In this document: positions 9,387 to 17,089 of the stretch, in pieces
Layout: each line of letters starts with the position of its first letter
How positions within the stretch are numbered: position 1 is the first letter of the stretch
DNA from: Variovorax sp. J22P240
GTDB lineage: Bacteria > Pseudomonadota > Gammaproteobacteria > Burkholderiales > Burkholderiaceae_C
Direction: 5' to 3'
Length of the DNA stretch: 64,000 nt
Assembly (NCBI RefSeq): GCF_030316855.1
Contig: NZ_JASZYR010000007.1
Span: 62,001 to 126,000 of the forward strand
Position numbers and translations under genes: made by a program
Notes under the pieces: model-generated
Told to the model about the DNA's origin: nothing
Seen by the model: only the letters and a program-made list of their open reading frames with translations
Databases searched by the model: none

Positions 9387-10319
9387 TCAGAACCCGACGT
9401 TCTCGGCGCCTTTGAGCGAGAGAATCTCGCGCGCCTGCGCCGGTGTCGCGATCTGCAGGCCAAGCCCTTCCAGGATCTCGCGGACCTTGCGCACCTGCTG
9501 CGCGTTCGACTCGGCCAGCTTTCCTGGAGCGATCCACAGGCTGTCTTCCAGCCCGACGCGCACATTGCCCCCCATCGACGCAGCCATGGCCGCGACCTTC
9601 ATCTGATTGCGGCCCGCGCCGAGCACCGACCATCGGTAGTCGTTGCCGAACAGGCGGTCCGCTGTGCGCTTCATGTGCATGACGTCGTCCGGGTGCGCGC
9701 CGATGCCGCCCAGGATGCCGAACACGGTCTGGACGAAGAAGGGCGGCTTGATGAGCCCGCGATCGATGAAGTGGGCCAGGTTGTAGAGATGCGAGGTGTC
9801 GTAGGACTCGAACTCGAAGCGCGTGCCGCTGGCCGACAGTTCCCGCAGCGAGGTCTCGATGTCGCCGTAGGTGTTGCGAAAGACGAGGTCCTTGCTGCCC
9901 TCCAAGTACGAGCGCTCCCAGTCGTGCTTGAATTCCTTGAAGCGATCCAGCATCGGGAACAGGCCGAACCCCATCGAACCCATATTCATCGAGGCGACCT
10001 CGGGCTGCAGCTCGGTGGCCGGGCGGATGCGTTCCTGCACCGACATGTACGGCGAGCCGCCGGTGGTCAGGTTGACCACTGCATCGCACTCGCCCTTGAT
10101 GCGCCCCAGAAAGGGCGTGAAAGCCTCAGGGCGTTGGTCCGGTTTGCCGGTCACCGGGTTGCGGGCATGCAGGTGGATGATGGCGGCGCCCGCCTTTGCC
10201 GCCGCGATCGAAGACTCCGCGATTTCTTCTGGCGTCACCGGCAGGTACGGCGACATCGAAGGCGTGTGGATCGCGCCGGTGATGGCGCAGCTGATGATGA
10301 CGACATTCTGTTGGTACAT
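9387..10319 (-). CDS. BKACE-family (DUF849) beta-keto acid cleavage enzyme, copy 1
   Basis: The 310-residue TIM-barrel enzyme is of the 3-keto-5-aminohexanoate cleavage type. It begins VVIISCAITGAIHTP and has the Zn-binding HLH pair in AAIIHLHARNP, then VVNLTTGG, and a GNVRVGLEDSLW segment near the C-terminus. Family members condense a beta-keto acid with acetyl-CoA to give an aminoacyl- or acyl-CoA plus acetoacetate; the precise keto acid cannot be read here. The ATG at 10319 (MYQQN) is preferred to one 15 bp upstream that would overlap the preceding stop. It lies 11 bp after the acyl-CoA dehydrogenase gene and before the SDR gene, so the three form an operon for a CoA-dependent catabolic route. 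It is only distantly related to the BKACE copies at 13783 and 60397. Confidence 0.9.
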   Translation of the reverse strand: MYQQNVVIISCAITGAIHTPSMSPYLPVTPEEIAESSIAAAKAGAAIIHLHARNPVTGKPDQRPEAFTPFLGRIKGECDAVVNLTTGGSPYMSVQERIRPATELQPEVASMNMGSMGFGLFPMLDRFKEFKHDWERSYLEGSKDLVFRNTYGDIETSLRELSASGTRFEFESYDTSHLYNLAHFIDRGLIKPPFFVQTVFGILGGIGAHPDDVMHMKRTADRLFGNDYRWSVLGAGRNQMKVAAMAASMGGNVRVGLEDSLWIAPGKLAESNAQQVRKVREILEGLGLQIATPAQAREILSLKGAENVGF

Positions 10320-10330
10320 GTATTGCTCCC

Positions 10331-11584
10331 TCACCCCGTGATTTCCTTGCCGAAGATCGCCCGGGCGATCACCAGCTTCTGGATCTCGTTGGTGCCTTCA
10401 TAGATCTCTGCGATCTTGCAATCGCGGTAGATTTCCTCCACGCGATAGTGCGAGCCGTCGGCTGCCAGCTCCGCCATGAAGCCATAGCCGCCGAAGATCT
10501 GCACGCCGTCGCGTGCGAACTCGGCAGCAAGGTTGGTCGCGTACCACTTCGCCATGGCCGCCTCGGGCTCCGGAAAAGCCTCGCCCGAATCCATGCGCAG
10601 GGCGGCCTTCATGTACAGGTTGCGCGCATTCTCGATCTCGGTGGCGCGCTCGGCCAGCTTGAACTGCCAGTGCTGGAACTGCGCGATCTTCTTGCCGAAT
10701 GCCTGCCGCGTCATCAGCCGTTCGACGCTGTGGTCGAAAGTGGCCTGCGCCATGCCAACTCCGCTCGCGGCAATGCCGATGCGCCCGTAGGTCAAGGTCT
10801 GCAAGGCGATCTTGAGACCGCCGCCGACGGCGCCGACAACGTTCTCCGCCGGAACCTGCACGTTGTCAAAATAGATGTCTGCGGTCAACTGGCCGTGATT
10901 TCCCATCTTCCGATCAGGCGCGCCGAGGCGCACGCCCGGTGAATACAGGTCGATCACGATCTCCGTCATGCGTCCTTCTTCCGCGCACAGCAGCACAACG
11001 AAATCGGCGACCGGCGCATTGGTGATGAAGCGCTTGCGGCCGTTGACCACATAGCCCCCGCCCTCGCGGTTCGCGAAGGTCTGCATCGTCTTGATGCTCA
11101 GGTCGGTGCTGGCATCGGGCTCGGTGGTGGCAAAGCTGCCGATCTTCTCGCCAGCCAGCAGGGGCGCCAGGTAGCGCTGCTGCAGCGCAGGCGATGCATG
11201 TTCCAGCGCATGGCCGGCCAGGATGCAATGCACGTCGACCACGGCCGCGACGGAGTTCGAGTGGTAGGCCAGTTCCTCGATGAGCGCAGCGGTGGCGCAG
11301 GCCGGGTACTTCAGCCCGCGCCCGCCGACCTCGGCCGCGAAGGGAATGCGAAACAGCCCGGCATCGCCCATCTTGCGAAAGAGCTCGCGCGGGAAGTTCT
11401 CGACCGACTCCTCGCGATGCCCGATTTCCCACGCCACCGGCGCAACATGTTCGTCGGCGAAGCGGCGCACCTCCTCGCGGATGGCCAGCGTTTCCGCGGG
11501 CGTGAGCAGGTCGTGATAGAGCTTGGGCTGATGGCGCTCGGGCGCCTGCTGTGTCAGTGCGTTGGTGTTGTCTCTGGCGTTCAT
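10331..11584 (-). CDS. Acyl-CoA dehydrogenase
   Basis: The 417-residue flavoenzyme shows the three-domain acyl-CoA dehydrogenase layout: an N-terminal helical domain (residues 25-135), a beta domain with FATTEPDASTD (about 165-255), and a C-terminal helical domain with YGRIGIAASGVG and RQAFGKKIAQFQ. The FAD-binding IFGGYGF and the catalytic base glutamate in EIYEGTNEIQKL are present. It should introduce an alpha,beta double bond into an acyl-CoA and pass electrons to ETF in the cytoplasm. The ATG at 11584 (MNARDNTNALTQQ) gives the normal length. It is the first gene of the operon with BKACE and SDR. Direct repeats at 11671-11701 lie 87 bp upstream. Confidence 0.93.
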   Translation of the reverse strand: MNARDNTNALTQQAPERHQPKLYHDLLTPAETLAIREEVRRFADEHVAPVAWEIGHREESVENFPRELFRKMGDAGLFRIPFAAEVGGRGLKYPACATAALIEELAYHSNSVAAVVDVHCILAGHALEHASPALQQRYLAPLLAGEKIGSFATTEPDASTDLSIKTMQTFANREGGGYVVNGRKRFITNAPVADFVVLLCAEEGRMTEIVIDLYSPGVRLGAPDRKMGNHGQLTADIYFDNVQVPAENVVGAVGGGLKIALQTLTYGRIGIAASGVGMAQATFDHSVERLMTRQAFGKKIAQFQHWQFKLAERATEIENARNLYMKAALRMDSGEAFPEPEAAMAKWYATNLAAEFARDGVQIFGGYGFMAELAADGSHYRVEEIYRDCKIAEIYEGTNEIQKLVIARAIFGKEITG

Positions 11585-11670
11585 GTCTCGTGATTCCTGG
11601 TGGAGTGTGGTGGGCGCTGTGATTCGCACGACAGCCAGTGTCCGCGCCGCGGGTTTTGACGATTGACCTG

Positions 11671-11701
11671 TCGGGACATCGAGTTGCCATCTCGGGACAT
11701 C
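11671..11701. promoter_or_regulatory. Pair of 10-bp direct repeats with 21-bp period
   Basis: TCGGGACATC occurs at 11671-11680 and again at 11692-11701, exactly two helical turns apart, and a partial copy (TCGGGAAACC) follows at 11702. The site lies between the divergent acyl-CoA dehydrogenase and mlaD-like genes. Direct repeats at this period are typical of AraC- or response-regulator-type binding sites. No cognate regulator is identified next to it. Confidence 0.55.
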
Positions 11702-11827
11702 TCGGGAAACCCCGCACCTGCTACGCCGTCCAGAAAAGCTGCTGGATGGCGTCATCCGTGGCGCGGGTACAGTGCAAAGCGCGATTTGCTACACCTCTCT
11801 CACCACGTCGTTTGCAGGAGGATGTCG

Positions 11828-12775
11828 ATGTCAACTACCTCTTCGAGACGCTCGGCCCTTGCCGCAGTCGCTCTCATCGTCATCGTTGCCGGCTTGCTGA
11901 TCTACGCCTACCAGCAGGGAGTGTTCAGCCGCCGGGACCACCTCTACGTGGCGGCGCCCGACGCAGCCGGAATCTTTGAGGGCATGCGGGTGACGACCCG
12001 TGGCGTGGTGATCGGGCGCGTTCGCAGCATCGCACTGCCCCCGGCGCAGTCCAGTGACGAGGGCGCACGGATCGAATTGAGCATCCGCCTGGAACACATG
12101 GCGCAGATACCGAAGGGAACGCAAGCGAGACTGGTTCGCGAGCACCTGATCGGCAAGCCAGCGATCGACCTGGTGCCCCCGCCCGGCGGCGCGCAACCGG
12201 TGGATTCGGGCGAAGTGCTGGCGCTCGAGCGCGTCAAGCTTGGCGACCAGATCGCACAGGAACTTCAGACCGCGCTCATGCCGGTGATCGCCGATGCGCG
12301 CGAGCTAACAGAGAGCCTGAAGGACCCGCAGGGCCCCTTCCAGCAGACGCTGAAGGCGGGCCAGGACCTTGCATCGAAGATGCCCGCCATCGTCGAGAAG
12401 ACCGACCAGGTGATCGAGCAGACGCGAGAGACCGTCAAGACCGTCGAGAGCGGCGCCGTGGCGACGCTGGACAAGGCCGGCCGCGCGATTGGGGTCGTGC
12501 AGGAGGCCGCGCCGGCGGTGATGGAGAAGATGCAACAGGCGGCGGCAACCTCGCAAGAGGCCAGCGCCGACGTGCAGGCCATGGTGGCGCTGGCAGCCGA
12601 AAGACTGCCCGGCGTGCTCGACCAGGTACAGGCCGCGGCGACGCAGACCAACCAGATGGTGAGCAATGCGCGGCAGACCTGGCCGATCAGCATGTTGACC
12701 GGCACTTCCACCACGCCGCAGTCGCTGCCGATCGACAGCATCGGCGGGTTGCCGCTGCCGGGAGAGGCGCAATGA
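11828..12775 (+). CDS. MlaD/MCE-domain protein
   Basis: The 315-residue protein has one N-terminal membrane anchor (ALAAVALIVIVAGLLIYAY), an MCE/MlaD domain (about residues 37-115, with GIFEGMRVTTRGVVIGRV and a GKPAIDLVPP end), and a long helical C-terminal part of heptad character with repeated Gln, Glu and Ala. MCE proteins are the periplasmic substrate-binding parts of lipid-transport systems. No MlaE permease or MlaF ATPase gene is nearby, so its partners lie elsewhere. An AGGAGG at 11816-11821 is 6 bp before the ATG at 11828, which is therefore preferred to the ATG at 11822. The stop overlaps the start of the next gene (ATGA), so the two are coupled. Confidence 0.85.
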   Translation: MSTTSSRRSALAAVALIVIVAGLLIYAYQQGVFSRRDHLYVAAPDAAGIFEGMRVTTRGVVIGRVRSIALPPAQSSDEGARIELSIRLEHMAQIPKGTQARLVREHLIGKPAIDLVPPPGGAQPVDSGEVLALERVKLGDQIAQELQTALMPVIADARELTESLKDPQGPFQQTLKAGQDLASKMPAIVEKTDQVIEQTRETVKTVESGAVATLDKAGRAIGVVQEAAPAVMEKMQQAAATSQEASADVQAMVALAAERLPGVLDQVQAAATQTNQMVSNARQTWPISMLTGTSTTPQSLPIDSIGGLPLPGEAQ

Positions 12776-13617
12776 GCCGCGCGCGCCGATGGATCGCTTG
12801 TGGCCTGTGGGTCGTGGGAGCGGGTCTGCTCGGGGCTTGCTCGACGCCGGTCGTGCGCTCCGCGGCGGACGTCCGGGCCCAGGGCTACAACACGCAGGGA
12901 ATGGACCGCTTCAAGGCGGCCGACCTGCCACGAGCGCTGGTGTTGTTCCAGCAAGCGCTCGAAGTCGGCCAGTCGATCGAGGACGACGATGCCATCGCAG
13001 CCACGCGTCTGAACCTGGCCATGGTCTATCTCGGCATGGGTCGACAGGACGAGGCCCTCAAGCAACTGGACCTGGTGATGGACGAGCGCCGCCTCGCGTT
13101 CAGCGCAGACCGACGCGCCGAAGCCGCATTGCGGCGCGCCTTGGCTGTCCAGGCAAGCGATCGTGAAAGCGCAGAACGATCGCTCGACCGGGCTGTCGAG
13201 CTTTGCGGTGGCCATTGCAGCGTGAGGGGAAAGATCCTCAATCTGAAGGCCTATGTGGCGCTGGACGCGGGACGTGCCGAGGAAGCATTGCGACTCGCGC
13301 AGCAAGCCCATGGCGCGTTGGACAAACAGGATTCGCTGGAAAGGGCCAACGCGCTGCGGTTGCAGTCGAGCAGCTACATCGCCTTGAAGACGCCAACTGC
13401 CGCGATGCCCCTGCTTCACGAAGCTTTGAAGATCGACAAGGCCGCGGGGGCGAGCGAGAAGATCTATCAGGATCTGCTGCTCCTGGGCCAGGCGTCCATG
13501 GACAAGCCAGAGCTTGCCAAGGACTACTGGATGCGGGCTCACGACGTGGCGGTGGCGGCGAAGAACGAAGCGGGATCCCGGCGCACCGCGAGATTGCTGG
13601 CAGCCCCCACGCCCTAG
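12772..13617 (+). CDS. TPR-containing lipoprotein
   Basis: The product is a 281-residue lipoprotein. The N-terminus has a lipobox (LLGAC, cysteine 23), so it should be processed by signal peptidase II and anchored to a membrane. The body has several helix pairs with TPR-like patterns, such as YNTQGMDRFKAADLPRALVLF, LNLAMVYLGMGRQDEALKQL and LKAYVALDAGRAEEALRLAQ. TPR domains mediate protein contacts. Its start overlaps the mlaD-like stop by four bases, implying a shared role, perhaps as an outer-membrane partner of the MCE protein in lipid transport. That role is inference. A hairpin terminator follows. Confidence 0.82.
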   Translation: MSRARRWIACGLWVVGAGLLGACSTPVVRSAADVRAQGYNTQGMDRFKAADLPRALVLFQQALEVGQSIEDDDAIAATRLNLAMVYLGMGRQDEALKQLDLVMDERRLAFSADRRAEAALRRALAVQASDRESAERSLDRAVELCGGHCSVRGKILNLKAYVALDAGRAEEALRLAQQAHGALDKQDSLERANALRLQSSSYIALKTPTAAMPLLHEALKIDKAAGASEKIYQDLLLLGQASMDKPELAKDYWMRAHDVAVAAKNEAGSRRTARLLAAPTP

Positions 13618-13626
13618 CCCAAGGGG

Positions 13627-13650
13627 CGCGGCCTAGCGGCCGCGTTCTTT
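13627..13650 (+). terminator. Rho-independent terminator-like hairpin
   Basis: A 7-bp GC-rich stem (CGCGGCC / GGCCGCG) with a TAGC loop is followed by TTCTTT, 9 bp after the TPR lipoprotein stop. It should end the mlaD-like/TPR transcript. Confidence 0.7.
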
Positions 13651-13696
13651 CAACCCGGAGTGCAAAGCCTGGGGTTAGTACCGGGTGTCCCAACGG

Positions 13697-13752
13697 GGTA
13701 AATGCATGTCACCCCTGGTCAATTGGCTCGCGCCTCTCCTCGGAACAATGAG
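13697..13752 (+). promoter_or_regulatory. Conserved 56-bp element, copy 1 (upstream of BKACE cluster A)
   Basis: This element aligns without gaps with 18124-18179 and with one 1-base gap to the reverse complement of 60891-60945. Best conserved are the left part (TAAA, G, T.G.CACC), the core TGGTCAAT and, about 20 bp later, CGGAACAAT. It lies 31 bp upstream of the BKACE start. All three copies sit before genes of the two paralogous clusters and near AraC-family regulators, so an AraC operator/promoter is the likely meaning. Confidence 0.75.
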
Positions 13753-13782
13753 CGCCTGATCTGAACTTCCCTGGAGACACAC

Positions 13783-14838
13783 ATGCACTTCTTCGACGAC
13801 TCCCTTCTGCCTGAAAACCAGCAAAAGCTGGTGATCCAGGTCGCCCCCTATGGACCCCAATGGGCCGCCGGCGACTCCGACGACATCCCTGTCACGATGG
13901 ACCAGCAGGTGCAAAAGGCAGTGGACTGCTGGAACGCCGGCGCCACCGTGCTGCACGTGCACGTTCGCGAAGACGACGGCAAGGGCAGCAAGCGCCTGTC
14001 CAAGTTCAACGAGATGCTGGCGCGCCTGCGAGAAGCGGTGCCCCAGATGATCCTGCAGGTCGGCGGCTCGATCTCCTTCGCCCCCGAGAGCGAAGGCCAG
14101 GCGGCCAAGTGGATGAGCGACGACACGCGCCACATGCTGGCCGAGCTCGATCCGAGGCCCGAGCAGGTCACGGTGGCGATCAACACCCAGCAGATGAACG
14201 TGATGGAGCTGATGACCGCGGCCGACGTGGCGGGCACCTCGCTGGCCAACCCGGTGGTGCAGGCGGCCTACCGCGACATGATCGTGCCGTCCAACCCGTC
14301 CTGGCACGAGGAGCACATCCGTCGCCTGGTGGCCAAGGGCATCCAGCCGCACTTCATGCTGGGCAACCTGACGGGCCTGGAAAGCCTTCTGCGCATGGTG
14401 CGCCGCGGCGTCTACAGCGGCCCGTTGAACATCAACTACGTGGCCATTGGCGGCGGCTCGGCCGGTCTGCATCCGGCCGACATGCTGGAGTTCGCACGGC
14501 GCACGCCCGACGGCGCGGTGCTCACGCTGGAGACGCTGAACCGCCACATCTACCCGATGAACACGATGGCCATCGCGCTGGGCATGCATGTGCGCGTGGG
14601 CATTGAGGACACGCTGTTCGGGCCCCACGCCGAGCGCATGACCTCCGTGCAGCAGATCGAGATGGTGGTGCGCCAGGCGCGCGAGTTGCGCCGTGAAGTG
14701 GCAAATGGCGCAGAGGCGCGCAGCATCTTTGGCATCGGCCAGAACTGGGGCGGCGTCGACGAGACGCTGGTGCGCCTAGGCATGCCGCCCAACCGCGCCC
14801 CGGGCCAGCGCGGCGTGCCCGTGCGCGTCACGGCCTGA
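13783..14838 (+). CDS. BKACE-family (DUF849) beta-keto acid cleavage enzyme, copy 2 (cluster A)
   Basis: The enzyme has 351 residues, the same length as and closely similar to the copy at 59342-60397 through its whole length (MHFFDDSLLPENQQ at the N-terminus, GQRGVPVRV near the end). The Zn-binding HVH is in ATVLHVHVREDDG; LQVGGSISF, GTSLANP and MHVRVGIEDTLFGP are typical DUF849 blocks. The reaction expected of the family is acetyl-CoA-dependent cleavage of a beta-keto acid to acetoacetate and an acyl-CoA. The ATG has a GGAG 7 bp upstream (CTGGAGACACAC). It is followed by tctC after 27 bp. A conserved putative AraC operator precedes it. Confidence 0.9.
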   Translation: MHFFDDSLLPENQQKLVIQVAPYGPQWAAGDSDDIPVTMDQQVQKAVDCWNAGATVLHVHVREDDGKGSKRLSKFNEMLARLREAVPQMILQVGGSISFAPESEGQAAKWMSDDTRHMLAELDPRPEQVTVAINTQQMNVMELMTAADVAGTSLANPVVQAAYRDMIVPSNPSWHEEHIRRLVAKGIQPHFMLGNLTGLESLLRMVRRGVYSGPLNINYVAIGGGSAGLHPADMLEFARRTPDGAVLTLETLNRHIYPMNTMAIALGMHVRVGIEDTLFGPHAERMTSVQQIEMVVRQARELRREVANGAEARSIFGIGQNWGGVDETLVRLGMPPNRAPGQRGVPVRVTA

Positions 14839-14865
14839 ACCGCCCCCTCGAACCTAGGAGATAAC

Positions 14866-15861
14866 GTGACCCTGATCACACATCTGGGCCGCGCGCTGCG
14901 CCATGGCTCATTGCTGGCTGGCGCCGCGCTAGCACTCGCCGCACCCTCTGCATGGGCGCAGGCCTTTCCACAGAAGACCGTGCGCCTGCTCGTTACTGCG
15001 CCGGCAGGTGGCACCTCCGACATGGTGGCACGCATGATCGCCGAGGGGCTGACGCCGTTGCTGGGCCAGCCGGTGATCGTCGAGAACAAGCCTGGTGCCC
15101 TGGGCGGCATCGCGATGCAAGATCTGCTGTCGTCGCCGCACGATGGACACACCCTGATCGTCGCACCCAACGCCCTGGTCAGCGAGGTGCCGCACACACT
15201 CAAGCCCAAGTACGACCCGTTCAAGGACATCCAGCCCCTCGCCGAACTGGCGCGCAGTGGCCTCGTGCTGGTCAGCAACCCGTCGCTGCCCGCGAAGAAC
15301 CTGAACGAACTCATCGCCTATGTGAAGACCAGCCCCGGCAAGATCAGCTATGCGTCATACAGCGCCGGCACGCTGTCGCATGTCCTGGGCCTGCAGATGG
15401 CCAAGGTTGCGAACCTCGACATGACCCATGTGGGCTACAAGGGGTCGCCGCCCGCCTTGGTGGACGTGATGGGCGGACATGTGCCGCTCATGTTCGATGG
15501 CGTCGCAACTTCCCTGCCGATGATCAAGAGTGGCAAGCTCAAGGCCTATGCGGTCAGCACGCCAAAGCGCTTGAGCGTCCTGCCTGACGTTCCGACCTTC
15601 ACCGAACTGGGTTTCCCGCAGCTCGAGGCGACCGGATGGATCGGGCTGTTTGCAGCGTCCGACATACCTCCGGCAGCGCAGCAGAGGATTCGGGAAGCGA
15701 CGCTCAAGGTGCTGCAGCAGCCCCAACTGCGCGAGCGCTTCAAGGACCTCGGTCAGGAGACCGGCCAGCCGCTGACGTCCAGTGAGATGTCTGCAGGCTT
15801 GCGCAGCGATTCCGCGCGCGTTGGCGAGGTGCTGCGCTCGGTCAACTACAAGCCGGAGTGA
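14866..15861 (+). CDS. TctC/Bug-family solute-binding receptor (cluster A)
   Basis: The 331-residue periplasmic receptor has a signal peptide (residues 1-31, cleaved after SAWA). Typical Bug blocks are TVRLLVTAPAGGTSDMVAR, GQPVIVENKPGA, THVGYKGSPPAL and LPDVPTFTEL. Bug receptors bind carboxylates in a two-domain cleft and normally deliver them to TctAB permeases, but none is encoded here, as is common in Burkholderiales. The GTG at 14866 with an upstream AGGAG was chosen because it begins the signal peptide. It lies between BKACE and YeiH genes, so its ligand is probably the substrate of this cluster. The closest relative in the window is the receptor at 57905. Confidence 0.92.
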   Translation: MTLITHLGRALRHGSLLAGAALALAAPSAWAQAFPQKTVRLLVTAPAGGTSDMVARMIAEGLTPLLGQPVIVENKPGALGGIAMQDLLSSPHDGHTLIVAPNALVSEVPHTLKPKYDPFKDIQPLAELARSGLVLVSNPSLPAKNLNELIAYVKTSPGKISYASYSAGTLSHVLGLQMAKVANLDMTHVGYKGSPPALVDVMGGHVPLMFDGVATSLPMIKSGKLKAYAVSTPKRLSVLPDVPTFTELGFPQLEATGWIGLFAASDIPPAAQQRIREATLKVLQQPQLRERFKDLGQETGQPLTSSEMSAGLRSDSARVGEVLRSVNYKPE

Positions 15862-15919
15862 GCGGCCTTCGGAATGCCGCACCGCATTGTCTCGAGAGGG
15901 AAATTCGGTGCCCCCATCC

Positions 15920-15929
15920 GTCAATCAGC
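15920..15929 (+). promoter_or_regulatory. Possible partial copy of the cluster operator core
   Basis: GTCAATCAGC is identical to the core of the element at 18124-18179. It lies in the 174-bp gap between tctC and the YeiH gene of cluster A. The CGGAACAAT half is missing, so this may be chance or a half-site. Confidence 0.3.
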
Positions 15930-16035
15930 GTTTGCCCAGCGCGCGGACACTGCCTTCACGCGATGTTCCGAGCTTCGTGCCTGAGCGCGCTCGACAAAAG
16001 TTCTTCCACCCGACTTCCTGCCGAGAGCCAATCCC

Positions 16036-17064
16036 ATGAATGCATCTCTGACCCTGACGGGCTGGCGCAAGCCCGCCCGCACGAACTTCAACGGCATCCT
16101 GGTGTCGGTGGTGGTGGCGGTGGCCGCCATCTCGCTGGCCGAGCACTATCACGTCTCGTCGATGCTGTTCGCCTTGCTGCTGGGCATGGCACTGAACTTT
16201 CTGTCGACCGAAGGCCGCTGTGTGCCGGGCATCCAGTTCTCCGCAAGCACGCTGCTGCGCATCGGCGTGGCGCTCCTGGGCGTGCGCATCACGTTCGGGC
16301 AGATCACGGCGCTCGGCGCAATGCCGGTCGCGATGGCGGTGCTCTCGGTGGCGCTGACGATCTGCTTCGGCGTCGGGCTGGCGCGCCTGATGGGCTACCG
16401 GAGCCGGTTCGGCGTGCTGACGGGCGGCGCGGTAGGCATCTGCGGCGCCTCGGCGGCGATGGCAATCGCCGCGGTCATCCCCGTTCGTGCGGACGACAAG
16501 CTGAAGGAGCGCGCCACCATCTTCACGATCATCGGCGTGAGCACGCTCTCGACGCTGGCGATGGTGCTCTATCCGATGATCACCAGCCTGCTCGGCCTGG
16601 GCGGCCAGGAGGCGGGAGTCTTCCTGGGCGGCACGATCCACGATGTGGCGCAGGTGGTCGGCGCTGGCTACGGAATGTCCAAGGAGACCGGCGATGTCGC
16701 GACCATCGTCAAGCTGTTGCGCGTTGCGATGCTGCTGCCGGTAATCCTGGTGATCACCTTGTCCTACCGCAAGCAGCACGTCGCCGGGCCGGGCGGCGCA
16801 CCCAAGCCGCCGCTTCTTCCGTGGTTCGTGGTGGCCTTCGCAGTGATCGTCGTCCTCAACAGCGTCGGCCTGATCTCCGCGGTCCTGCAGCAGGCGTTGC
16901 AGACGCTCTCGACCTGGCTGCTGGTGGTCTCGATGGCCGCGATCGGAATGAAATCGCACCTGAAGGATCTTGCCACCGTGGGCCTCAAGCCGATCGTGCT
17001 GATGGTGAGCGAGACGGCATTCCTGGCGATCCTGGTCGCCATGTTCCTTGTCCTGGCCCGCTGA
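16036..17064 (+). CDS. YeiH-family (UPF0324) putative sulfate exporter, copy 2 (cluster A)
   Basis: The 342-residue inner-membrane protein has about ten membrane segments and the family blocks GGAVGICGASAAMAIAA and GGTIHDVAQVVGAGYGMS. It is a clear paralogue of the proteins at 1778 and 55235. The ATG at 16036 begins MNASLTLTGWRKP before the first membrane segment. It ends cluster A's first unit and converges with the AraC gene, the two stops being only 25 bp apart. Transport of sulfate, sulfite or another small anion is the family annotation; here it may export a product of the BKACE route, which is inference. Confidence 0.9.
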   Translation: MNASLTLTGWRKPARTNFNGILVSVVVAVAAISLAEHYHVSSMLFALLLGMALNFLSTEGRCVPGIQFSASTLLRIGVALLGVRITFGQITALGAMPVAMAVLSVALTICFGVGLARLMGYRSRFGVLTGGAVGICGASAAMAIAAVIPVRADDKLKERATIFTIIGVSTLSTLAMVLYPMITSLLGLGGQEAGVFLGGTIHDVAQVVGAGYGMSKETGDVATIVKLLRVAMLLPVILVITLSYRKQHVAGPGGAPKPPLLPWFVVAFAVIVVLNSVGLISAVLQQALQTLSTWLLVVSMAAIGMKSHLKDLATVGLKPIVLMVSETAFLAILVAMFLVLAR

Positions 17065-17089
17065 GTTCCCTGGAGGACAATGGTCATGG

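Noticed and set aside
12265..13542. 425-codon open frame on the minus strand
   Set aside because: It is antisense to the mlaD-like and TPR lipoprotein genes, both of which have domains, start signals and coupling.
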